DNA of 14,354 nt from Oscillospiraceae bacterium. Its GTDB lineage: Bacteria; Bacillota; Clostridia; Oscillospirales; Oscillospiraceae. Where the stretch lies: contig JAISKY010000101.1 of the NCBI GenBank assembly GCA_031260745.1, positions 1 to 14,354 on the forward strand, given 5' to 3'. Below the pieces are notes generated by a model that had not been told where the DNA came from, made no database searches, and was given only the letters and a program-made list of their open reading frames with translations. The position numbers and the translations under genes were made by a program. Below, piece by piece: positions 8,064 through 14,354 of this stretch (its first letter is position 1; each line of letters opens with the position of its first letter).

Positions 8064-8634
8064 ATTTCATATAGTAGTTTAGCTTGCGTTCGTGTTCCAG
8101 CGTGGAAAAGTCCGAGTGTCCGGGGTAGACCTCGTAATCTCCGGGAAGTTCGTACAACCGTTTCAGCGATTTAAGCAGAACCTCCATACTGCCGCCGTCC
8201 ATATCCGTACGCCCGCAACTGTCCTTAAACAGCGTATCGCCCGTAAACAACGCGTCCTCGCACATAAGACATACTCCGCCCGGAGTGTGTCCGGGAGTGG
8301 CGATAACCTCAAACGTAAGCCCGCCTACGCTAACCTTGTCGCCGTCGGAGTAGTTGCGAACTCTAGGTAGATTTTTAAGCTCCGAAGCATCGGCGGCGTG
8401 GATAAATACGGGAATCTCGTGTTCCGCGACAAGTTCCTCGACCGCCATTATGTGGTCAAAATGCCCGTGAGTGATAAACACCGCCGTCAGGCTCAGTTTA
8501 TTGTCGTCAATGTAGTTCAGTATCGTGCCGCTTTCCGCTCCGGGGTCTATTACGGCGCACTGCAACGTCTTTTCGTCCGTAACGATATAGCAGTTAGTCT
8601 GAATCGCGCCAACCTCAAACGCTTTTATTAACAT
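8044..8634 (-). CDS. Metallo-beta-lactamase-fold hydrolase, glyoxalase II-like
   Basis: 196-residue cytoplasmic MBL-fold hydrolase. Metal ligands are all present: HGHFDH (His56, His58, Asp60, His61), His116 in ATPGHTPGG, Asp133 in FTGDTLF, and His173 in VYPGHSDFSTLEHE. This layout is that of hydroxyacylglutathione-hydrolase-like (YcbL-type) proteins, which cleave thioesters; the physiological substrate is unknown. The frame stays open to 8748, but the ATG at 8634 is the likely start: it has GGAGG 6 to 8 bases upstream, the protein then begins MLIKAFEVGAIQTNCYIV as in relatives, and the promoter lies inside the longer version. It shares an operon with hemZ, whose start overlaps its last 20 bases. 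In many Clostridia an MBL gene of this type precedes hemZ. Confidence 0.92.
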   Translation of the reverse strand: MLIKAFEVGAIQTNCYIVTDEKTLQCAVIDPGAESGTILNYIDDNKLSLTAVFITHGHFDHIMAVEELVAEHEIPVFIHAADASELKNLPRVRNYSDGDKVSVGGLTFEVIATPGHTPGGVCLMCEDALFTGDTLFKDSCGRTDMDGGSMEVLLKSLKRLYELPGDYEVYPGHSDFSTLEHERKLNYYMKYAVDRA

Positions 8635-8672
8635 ATTGTGTTCCTCCCGATATTTATAAGTCTTATTGTAAG

Positions 8673-8701
8673 AGTATACTCTAAATTTGAGGTATTTGCA
8701 A
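8673..8701 (-). promoter_or_regulatory. Promoter of the MBL hydrolase-hemZ operon
   Basis: On the minus strand TTGCAA (8701-8696) and TATACT (8678-8673) are 17 bases apart, a good vegetative promoter. It sits about 40 bases before the ATG at 8634 and lies inside the longer open frame, which argues for the shorter protein start. Confidence 0.8.
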
Positions 8702-8754
8702 GCATTTTTACATTTCCGCGTTAGACTGCCGGTACGGTGTGAACGCAAAAACTC

Positions 8755-8773
8755 CCGAGCTGAAAAAGCTCGG
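8755..8773 (-). terminator. Second hairpin terminator after the MoaF-like gene
   Basis: Seven-base-pair stem CCGAGCT/AGCTCGG with a five-base loop. On the minus strand it is followed after a few bases by a run of five T. It lies just before the promoter of the MBL-hemZ operon and would stop transcripts that pass the stronger hairpin at 8811-8843. Confidence 0.6.
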
Positions 8774-8810
8774 AAGCTACAGCTGATTCAGCTGACAAAT
8801 AGAGAGTGTC

Positions 8811-8843
8811 AAAATCCGCGAGCCCTTATGGCTCGCGGATTTT
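8811..8843. terminator. Strong rho-independent terminator, symmetrical
   Basis: Perfect 14-base-pair inverted repeat (AAAATCCGCGAGCC at 8811-8824, its complement at 8830-8843) with a five-base loop CTTAT. The A/T ends give a U-tract in either direction, so it can act both ways. Its use here is to end the minus-strand MoaF-like transcript, whose stop is at 8907. Confidence 0.88.
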
Positions 8844-8906
8844 GTCCGTATCGAAAGGCGAATCGTTTTATTTATATTAGCTAAAACGGCTAAATACGGA
8901 GTTTTA

Positions 8907-9764
8907 TTACTTTTTGTTAATTACGGCGTACAGACCTTCTTTGCACATCAGCTTGCGGTCCTCAACGGAGAGCCACTTACCGGCGCTGCGAGTGAAGCAG
9001 TAGCACTCAAAACGGTCGGCTTCGTTGATTCCGTAGAACATACCGATACTGGTCATACTACTGAAGTCCATAATATCCCAGCCCATAATGCCTGGCCCCG
9101 CCATCTCGCGCCACGAGAACAGGTAAAGCTGTTTCTTAGCGTCAATTTTTACGTACTGAGCCGGTTCGGCTATTGTCAGGAACGGGTTCGGACCCGCGCC
9201 GATTTCGTTGAGGAAAAACTTAGTGTTTATATAGTGGTGAGTAAGCCACATACCGCCGCCGAGTTCCCACGCGGCGACTTTGCCGACAAAATCATCGGTA
9301 AACTCGTGAGGTTCTCCGGTGACTTCTCTGCCCGCGATTTGAGCGAAGCTCATACGATTGGACGTATCGCGTGGAGTGTACTCGTCGTTGCCGATTTGAG
9401 CGTTATTCACAATCACACGGTTAGTGTTGAAGTCAACGCAGAAACTCCGCATTTCCGGCGGCGACGAACCTTTAATGCAATGGAAAAAGAAAATTACGTT
9501 ATCCGCGGCTTCGTAAGCCTCGTAGTATTCCTCGCGCCACTCAAAGCCGTGGAAAAGCCAGCGAAGCGTATGCGGGTCAACGAACTCGTAGTCCAGTCCT
9601 CCGCCCCATTGCGAGGCGAATGTGAGCTTACCCTCTTTTACCAGTCTGTCCGAGAACGGTCTTGGATAGTGCAGTCCGCCCGTATGCGGATTGAAGCGGG
9701 TATCGTTTACGATGTCGAATATCTCACGCTTTGTGAATTGCGTCTGTTTCATACGGCGTTCCAT
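8907..9764 (-). CDS. MoaF-like protein
   Basis: 285-residue soluble protein without signal peptide or membrane segment. From memory of the family it resembles MoaF, a two-domain lipocalin/calycin-like protein. The N-terminal half (about 40-125) has the pattern GKLTFASQWGGGLDYEF...HTLRW. The C-terminal half (about 155-265) has DDFVGK, WLTHHYINTKFF, QYVKIDAKKQLYLFSWRE and GMFYGI, which line up with the block in MoaF that ends in LYLFVWRE and KIFGY. MoaF was named from a molybdenum-cofactor locus in proteobacteria, but its biochemical role is unsettled and no molybdopterin genes are seen here, so no cofactor function is claimed. AGGAGG at 9774-9779, nine bases before the ATG, fixes the start. 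It is a single-gene transcript with its own promoter and terminators, divergent from the lipoprotein gene. Confidence 0.75.
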   Translation of the reverse strand: MERRMKQTQFTKREIFDIVNDTRFNPHTGGLHYPRPFSDRLVKEGKLTFASQWGGGLDYEFVDPHTLRWLFHGFEWREEYYEAYEAADNVIFFFHCIKGSSPPEMRSFCVDFNTNRVIVNNAQIGNDEYTPRDTSNRMSFAQIAGREVTGEPHEFTDDFVGKVAAWELGGGMWLTHHYINTKFFLNEIGAGPNPFLTIAEPAQYVKIDAKKQLYLFSWREMAGPGIMGWDIMDFSSMTSIGMFYGINEADRFECYCFTRSAGKWLSVEDRKLMCKEGLYAVINKK

Positions 9765-9799
9765 ATAGAAATTCCTCCTGAATCAATGTTATTTTTGTC

Positions 9800-9828
9800 A
9801 TTATATCACAATCCCGCCTGAAAAGCAA
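9800..9828 (-). promoter_or_regulatory. Promoter of the MoaF-like gene
   Basis: On the minus strand TTGCTT (9828-9823) and a perfect TATAAT (9805-9800) are 17 bases apart, about 35 bases before the ATG at 9764. Confidence 0.82.
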
Positions 9829-9869
9829 TAACAAATGCAAATGCTCTGAAAGCGCGGCAACATATAAAC

Positions 9870-9899
9870 TTGACAAATCTCGTAAGTTTGTGCTATACT
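9870..9899 (+). promoter_or_regulatory. Promoter of the lipoprotein gene, bracketed by an inverted repeat
   Basis: TTGACA (9870-9875) and TATACT (9894-9899) with an 18-base spacer. The -35 box is also the left arm of a 7-base inverted repeat: TTGACAA at 9870-9876 and TTGTCAA at 9899-9905, the second arm touching the -10 box. A repressor binding both arms would cover the promoter, but the dyad may be chance. Confidence 0.78.
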
Positions 9900-9932
9900 T
9901 GTCAATAGTCATAAATAAGAGGAGCGGAAACT

Positions 9933-11660
9933 ATGAAACGATTATCGGTTATCTTACTCGCGCTGTCGTTGTTTGCAGGCTGCGCGGCGAAAAATGGCGC
10001 TGACGCAGAAACTCCGGCCGCGACCGCGTCAATCGCGACGCCTATGCCGTCAGTGGAATCTACGCCGTCAGATGAGCCTACTCCGACCGAGTTCGTATAC
10101 TCGCCGCCGCCTACTCCGGAACTCCCTGACAAAATTGCGTTTGAGTGGCAGTCAGGACGCGCGATTAAACCGTCGCTCGCTCCCGGCGTTGACGCTGACT
10201 TGCTGAAGTTTGCGTTTTACGACGCGGAGACAGGCGCGGAAGTCTACGCGGACTATGACATTAGCGATAACACAGACGCGTATCAAGATTTCACGTTCAA
10301 ATATTATTTGATTGAGAACGGCGCGGCGATGTTTCTGTTCGAGATAGACAACGTCCGGCGATGTTACGACTTCGATTGCGACGGTATAGCCGCGGAGCTT
10401 TTCGCGGTTGGAGCTTTCGATTACAACGAGGATAACCCGTGTTATATTTACCAATACTCAGGCGGAGTTTTGCGGCAAACCGACCTGAGAAACACCTTAG
10501 ACGCGTACATCGTGGGTTTCGGCGGTTTCCTTGAGGGCTATACGGACGAATGTTATGGAATTTGGGAATTAAGCGAGCCAACGATGAATATCTACTTAGA
10601 CAGATTATATACGTTCGACGGCAAGTATTTTACCCAAATCGAATCAGGTGAGCCTGACAAACTCGGCAGTTGGAGCAGTATCAACACTATGCCTGTTCGC
10701 GGTTTCGACTGGCGGCAAATCGTCGCGGGCAGCGGTTTTCAGCTGGGCGAGCGGAGTATCGCGGGCTATTGGGGTTCGGGCGACGACAGAACTCCGCGCT
10801 ACTCCAGAGAGTTCGGAACGTACCCGCGTATTGACGGCTCGACTGTGTGCGTACCGCTCGCGGTTGAGTTCGCGCGTCAGCACTTGGGAATGACGGACGA
10901 GCAAACTTATAACTTCGTTTCTTTTCACACTACTCACGACGCATACGCTTCGCTGATACAGAAAAACAGCGACGGGTACGCGGGAGGCTATAACGAAACC
11001 GACGAATCCGGCGACATCTACCAGCAAATGGACGGAACTCGTCAGGTCGATATAATTTTCGCGACGTATCCGTCCGACGAGGAGCTTAACTCCGCGGGCT
11101 ACGCGGTTCCGCTGACAATCGAGCCTGTCTGCGCTGACGCGTTCGTATTTATCACTCACAAGGACAATCCGGTCGATAGTCTTACATTGGAGCAGGTACG
11201 CAAAATCTACTCCGGCGGGATTACCAACTGGAGCGAAGTCGGCGGCTTAAACGCTCCGATTAGAGCGTATCAGCGTGAGCAAAATTCCGGAAGCCAGTCG
11301 GGTATGGAACAACTCGTAATGAACGGTACGCCAATGCTCCCGCCGGAAACGGCAGTAATAATTTCGGGTATGGAGGGTCTGGTCAACACAATCGCAGAAT
11401 ACCAGAACGGTCCGGAAAGTATCGGATATACCTACAAATTTTACATTGATACGCTGTACAAAAACGACAATATCAAAATCCTGAAAATTGACGGGTTCGA
11501 CGCGTCAGATTCGGAGCATTATCCGTTGACGGTAAACTATTACGGAGTAATCCGCGCTAACGACGGCTCGGACAGCGTCGGACGCAAGTTCCTTGACTGG
11601 GTTCTCTCCGACGAAGGTCAGCAATGCGTAGAACAAGCCGGATATAAACGCGTGAAATAA
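9933..11660 (+). CDS. Lipoprotein with PstS-like substrate-binding domain
   Basis: 575-residue exported lipoprotein, expected to be anchored to the outer face of the membrane. The signal peptide MKRLSVILLALSLFAGC ends in a lipobox with Cys17. A Thr/Pro/Ser-rich linker covers about 20-60. A middle region (about 65-290), rich in Asp and aromatic residues, matches no family I recognise. The final part (about 297-575) is a PBP-like fold of the PstS group: YPRIDGST (297-304) gives the first anion-binding loop, then the segment around VRKIYSGGITNW, then R448...NSGS (451-454), and the closing FLDWVLSDEGQQ. PstS-type proteins bind phosphate, but no pstCAB or phoU genes adjoin, so a sensory or scavenging role is equally possible. 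AGAGGAG eight bases upstream supports the start. No terminator separates it from the next gene, though that has its own promoter. Confidence 0.88.
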   Translation: MKRLSVILLALSLFAGCAAKNGADAETPAATASIATPMPSVESTPSDEPTPTEFVYSPPPTPELPDKIAFEWQSGRAIKPSLAPGVDADLLKFAFYDAETGAEVYADYDISDNTDAYQDFTFKYYLIENGAAMFLFEIDNVRRCYDFDCDGIAAELFAVGAFDYNEDNPCYIYQYSGGVLRQTDLRNTLDAYIVGFGGFLEGYTDECYGIWELSEPTMNIYLDRLYTFDGKYFTQIESGEPDKLGSWSSINTMPVRGFDWRQIVAGSGFQLGERSIAGYWGSGDDRTPRYSREFGTYPRIDGSTVCVPLAVEFARQHLGMTDEQTYNFVSFHTTHDAYASLIQKNSDGYAGGYNETDESGDIYQQMDGTRQVDIIFATYPSDEELNSAGYAVPLTIEPVCADAFVFITHKDNPVDSLTLEQVRKIYSGGITNWSEVGGLNAPIRAYQREQNSGSQSGMEQLVMNGTPMLPPETAVIISGMEGLVNTIAEYQNGPESIGYTYKFYIDTLYKNDNIKILKIDGFDASDSEHYPLTVNYYGVIRANDGSDSVGRKFLDWVLSDEGQQCVEQAGYKRVK

Positions 11661-11669
11661 AAATATTGC

Positions 11670-11698
11670 TTTGCAAACGCGAGTAATTGGTGTATAAT
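11670..11698 (+). promoter_or_regulatory. Promoter of the glycoside hydrolase pair
   Basis: Perfect TATAAT at 11693-11698, preceded 17 bases earlier by TTTGCA (11670-11675) or 16 bases earlier by TTGCAA (11671-11676). The leader to the TTG start is about 75 bases and shows no strong hairpin. Confidence 0.72.
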
Positions 11699-11766
11699 GA
11701 GCGTACCAAACTACATCGCCCGACCGGTAAGAATTGCGCATAATTTTTTGTCAACCAATTTAACGC

Positions 11767-11782
11767 AGGAGGTATCGACTTG
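11767..11782 (+). promoter_or_regulatory. Ribosome site selecting a TTG start
   Basis: AGGAGG at 11767-11772 lies seven bases before TTG at 11780-11782. The spacing is ideal, and the first in-frame ATG is more than 100 bases further in, inside the conserved N-terminal domain. TTG is therefore the likely start. Confidence 0.85.
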
Positions 11783-13480
11783 AACACCAACGACTTGGGA
11801 AATCTCAACGTAAGCGGACTGCCGTTCAGCCGCAGACTGTCGTATTTGTTCGTAACTCACGCGGACGGCGCGCTGGAGCTTCACCGAATGACGCGCACCT
11901 ACGGAAGTGACGCGGAGCTTCGCCGCGACAGGCGCGTTAACATTCAGGCGATTAGCGGAGCGTTCGCGGTAACAGCGAACCCTCACATTATGACCGCCGT
12001 GAATAGCGATGTAAAACTGGAAATCTGCTTCGACGGCTCGGAAGCGCTGCGCTTTAGAGGTTCCGGCGCGGGGCTGTTAATCGCGACTACGCCGCTTAGT
12101 CATATCGACGGCGAGTACATTATGGACAGGCTTGACGGCACAATTCAGGTTACGCAGTTTATGCGCGGCGAGTTGCTGTTCGCGCCGATTGTCGGTACGC
12201 TGACGCTTAAAGAAAGCGCGATAATCGCCGCTCCCGACGATAACGGTAACTTCGAGTTCGCCGTACACTACGCCGACGAGTTCGCGGAACAATTTACGGA
12301 GTACAAACCGTTTGAGACGCGCGCGTCGGAGTCGCTTCGCGACTTTACGGAGTGGTACTCAATGTTCGCCAATGTCGGCGCGAAATACGAGCCGATGAAG
12401 CGGCTTGCAGTGTATATGATTTGGATTTCTCAAATCGCGCCGAAAGGCTATTTGAAAGACCCCGCGATTTTGTACTCCAAGTCTACGGAACAGGCGTGTT
12501 TCTCGTGGCACCAGGTATATCACGCGATGGTTATGCGCGACCCCGACAACGCCGCTCAAACGCTGATGAACCTGTTCGGCAGTCAAGATGAATTCGGCGA
12601 ATTGCCCGACCTCGTGGACGACCACAACGTCAATATCACGGCGACTAAGCCGCCGTTCCACGGCTACGGATTGCTGTATATGCTGGAGCGTATCGGAGAT
12701 AAACTCACCCCGGAGCATTGCCGTCAGATGTACGGCGGTCTGGCGAAGCTGTTCAAATTCTGGACGACTTTGCGCGATACGGACAATGACGGAGTTCCGC
12801 AGTACAACCACGGCTGTGAAAGCGGTCACGATTTTTCGCTGATGTTCGCTAAGGGCGTTCCGGTGGAAACTCCGGATATTATCAGCTATATCGCTCTGCT
12901 TGCGGAGGGTTTAGGAAAGCTCGCGGAACGCTTGGAGCTTACCGCCGAAGCCGCCGAGTGGAACCAAAAATACGATTACCTTATGAATAAGCTCACGACC
13001 CGTTTCTGGAACGGGGAGCGTTTCCACGCCAGATTGTCCGGCAGTCACGAAGTCGTTGAGTTTGACGAGCTTGAAGCGTATCTGCCGCTTATGCTTGGCG
13101 AGCGTCTGCCACCCGAAATCGTGGAACGCTGTGTTACGGATTTGACTGACCCGGAATTGTATTACACTCCGTACGGATTACGCTCCGCGCCTAAGCGGGA
13201 CGGAGCGCCCGGCGTAATAATGGGGTTCTCGCAGGTAAAAATCCTGCCCGGACTTTACAAGGCGGGCAGGACGGAACTTGCGGCGGAACTTTTGCGAGGT
13301 TACTGCGACTGGGGCGCGGAACATTCTCCGGGATTTTTATTCGTAGAACCCTCCGCAAATCCCGCGCCCGGCGCGGCTAACGCCGAATTTGAGGGGTTTA
13401 CGGAACTTAGCGCGTTATCAGGCGCGATTTGGCTTGGCTGCGCGTCATTTTTGGAGGAAATCGACAATGGAACAATCTAA
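11780..13480 (+). CDS. GH63/mannosylglycerate-hydrolase-like glycoside hydrolase
   Basis: 566-residue protein with no signal peptide, so probably cytoplasmic. Residues 1-195 form a beta-rich N-terminal domain, and the remainder an (alpha/alpha)6-barrel of the GH63/MGH1 type. Family marks: KSTEQACFSWHQVYHAM near residue 234, then DEFGELPDLVDD...KPPFHGYGLLYM, matching the conserved run ending PPxHGW, then DNDGVPQYNHGCESGHDFS. Asp351 in SGHD sits where the general acid (SGWD in relatives) is found; here Trp is replaced by His. The base is probably Glu523 (FVEPSANPAPG) or less likely Glu538. The substrate, likely a small alpha-glucoside or alpha-mannoside, cannot be read from sequence. The stop overlaps the next gene by 14 bases. 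Confidence 0.85.
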   Translation: MNTNDLGNLNVSGLPFSRRLSYLFVTHADGALELHRMTRTYGSDAELRRDRRVNIQAISGAFAVTANPHIMTAVNSDVKLEICFDGSEALRFRGSGAGLLIATTPLSHIDGEYIMDRLDGTIQVTQFMRGELLFAPIVGTLTLKESAIIAAPDDNGNFEFAVHYADEFAEQFTEYKPFETRASESLRDFTEWYSMFANVGAKYEPMKRLAVYMIWISQIAPKGYLKDPAILYSKSTEQACFSWHQVYHAMVMRDPDNAAQTLMNLFGSQDEFGELPDLVDDHNVNITATKPPFHGYGLLYMLERIGDKLTPEHCRQMYGGLAKLFKFWTTLRDTDNDGVPQYNHGCESGHDFSLMFAKGVPVETPDIISYIALLAEGLGKLAERLELTAEAAEWNQKYDYLMNKLTTRFWNGERFHARLSGSHEVVEFDELEAYLPLMLGERLPPEIVERCVTDLTDPELYYTPYGLRSAPKRDGAPGVIMGFSQVKILPGLYKAGRTELAAELLRGYCDWGAEHSPGFLFVEPSANPAPGAANAEFEGFTELSALSGAIWLGCASFLEEIDNGTI

Positions 13481-14354
13481 CCGGTTTACATACCCGAAAT
13501 CGAAACTCGCGCTGTTCCGTGAGGACGGCGAGATTTACCTTACAATCTGCCGCTCGCCGATGGTTAAACTTGAACGCCGTAAGCTGATACGCGTCGCGCT
13601 GACAATCGACAATAAAGAGCTTCGCTTACCGGAGTTTACGAGCGGAGCGGATAAACTTACGCTGACCGCGCCCGGCGGCGAGGTCGAGTTTTGCTTTGAG
13701 GACGCGGCTTGTCTTAGGATTCGCGGATGCGGTAATCTCGCGCTTAGGTTTTATATGGACGGCATAGAGCAATTTGAAAACTGCGCTCCGCGCGAGGACG
13801 GCAGTATCGAGGCCGCGTACATCGCGCTCGGTAAACTGCTGTTCGTACCTCTTAGCGGCGCGTTGTGGCACGACGCGAAGTGGATTCCGGCGAAAGCTCA
13901 GTCGGAGGATTACTCCGTTATGTTATTGCCGTCAGTTGAAACCAACGGGTTTGAGTGCGCGGTACACGAGTATTTTTCCAACGGAACGCGTTCCGAAACT
14001 TACAAACCGTTTGACGCTTGCGTTACCGCCGCCGCGCGTGATTTTGCGGAGTTTCAAGCCAAATTCGCTGATTGCGGTTTTGACCCGCTGAACATCTGGC
14101 GTCAGCAATCTGAAACCGGCTTTTTCGTTGACAAACTCGAATCTACGCGGCAATTCGAGGGCTTTGCCGCCGATTATCTGCTTTCGCATCAAAGCCCAAT
14201 CCGTACCAGAGCCGCGGGAGATTTTCCTGTATATTACCACTCCAACGAAACCGGGTTTCCGGAGTTCGCGGAGTTTCCGACGAGCGCGCCCGTAAAAGCT
14301 CCGGATTTGCTGACGTGGCTTGCGCTGCGTTCCGCTGACTGCGCGGAGTCGGAG
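13467..14354 (+). CDS. Paralogue of the preceding hydrolase N-terminal domain (partial, C-terminus beyond window)
   Basis: 296 residues are visible with an uninterrupted frame to the right edge. The start ATG overlaps the end of the previous gene by 14 bases and has GGAGG at 13453-13457, nine bases upstream. Residues to about 205 are a diverged copy of the preceding N-terminal domain: VEFCFEDAACLRIRGCG matches its LEICFDGSEALRFRGSG, GKLLFVPLSG matches GELLFAPIVG, and TYKPFDACVTAAARDFAEF matches EYKPFETRASESLRDFTEW. After that the two differ: the FSWHQVYHAM block expected near residue 234 is absent, and the sequence includes GFFVDKL and FPVYYHSNETGFPEF instead. It may be another glycoside hydrolase with a different catalytic part, or a partner subunit. 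Function is not assigned. Confidence 0.85.
   Translation, partial: MEQSNRFTYPKSKLALFREDGEIYLTICRSPMVKLERRKLIRVALTIDNKELRLPEFTSGADKLTLTAPGGEVEFCFEDAACLRIRGCGNLALRFYMDGIEQFENCAPREDGSIEAAYIALGKLLFVPLSGALWHDAKWIPAKAQSEDYSVMLLPSVETNGFECAVHEYFSNGTRSETYKPFDACVTAAARDFAEFQAKFADCGFDPLNIWRQQSETGFFVDKLESTRQFEGFAADYLLSHQSPIRTRAAGDFPVYYHSNETGFPEFAEFPTSAPVKAPDLLTWLALRSADCAESE

Noticed and set aside
8635..8748. Longer start for the MBL hydrolase, adding 38 residues
   Set aside because: The extension covers the promoter at 8673-8701, is basic and unlike the family, and lacks a ribosome site, while the ATG at 8634 has GGAGG.
8774..8810. Short palindrome AGCTGATTCAGCT as part of a riboswitch or T-box
   Set aside because: It lies between two terminators with no downstream gene in either direction that would use it, and no T-box or riboswitch core is visible.
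9882..9905. Minus-strand promoter from TTGACA at 9905-9900
   Set aside because: There is no usable -10 box 16 to 18 bases away, and the MoaF-like gene already has a better promoter at 9800-9828.
10644..11159. 171-codon minus-strand frame opposite the lipoprotein gene
   Set aside because: It lies wholly inside a well-supported gene, has no ribosome site and no family resemblance.
11685..11760. Inverted repeat AATTGGT (11685-11691) and ACCAATT (11754-11760)
   Set aside because: The left arm lies upstream of the transcription start, so it cannot fold in the RNA; seven AT-rich bases 62 apart are likely chance.

Overview
The window looks like chromosomal DNA from an anaerobic Firmicute of the Clostridia. 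By eye it is close to half GC. It has strong AGGAGG-type ribosome sites, near-consensus sigma-A promoters, short gaps between genes, a ferredoxin-linked 2-oxoacid oxidoreductase, a HemZ-type radical SAM protein and a lipoprotein with a clostridial look. I see no phage, transposon, CRISPR, rRNA or tRNA sequence.

Left half, minus strand (6515 down to 1): a consensus promoter drives four translationally coupled genes. These are iorA and iorB (indolepyruvate:ferredoxin oxidoreductase) followed by the two halves of a heterodimeric ABC exporter. The last gene runs off the left edge. All three junctions overlap (TAATG, ATGA, TAATG), so an aryl-2-oxoacid catabolic enzyme and an export pump are made together. 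Each exporter half carries an uncommon insertion: about 100 extra residues between TM1 and TM2 in the first, and about 60 charged residues inside the ATPase domain of the second.

Middle, minus strand (8634 to 6720): a two-gene operon of a glyoxalase-II-like metallo-beta-lactamase-fold hydrolase and hemZ, with its own promoter. Hairpins at 8755-8773 and 8811-8843 separate it from an upstream single gene (8907-9764) that resembles the MoaF family.

Right part, plus strand (9933 to the right edge): divergent from the MoaF-like gene is a lipoprotein with a PstS-like substrate-binding domain at its C-terminus. It is followed by a promoter and two overlapping genes. The first is a GH63/mannosylglycerate-hydrolase-like glycoside hydrolase (TTG start). 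The second is a partial gene that repeats the N-terminal domain of the first but departs from it afterwards.

Base-level signal: reading the whole window I find no GATC at all and only one CATG, where about 56 of each would be expected by chance. GTAC, a palindrome of the same composition, is abundant. This points to strong selection against these two words, probably by restriction-modification.
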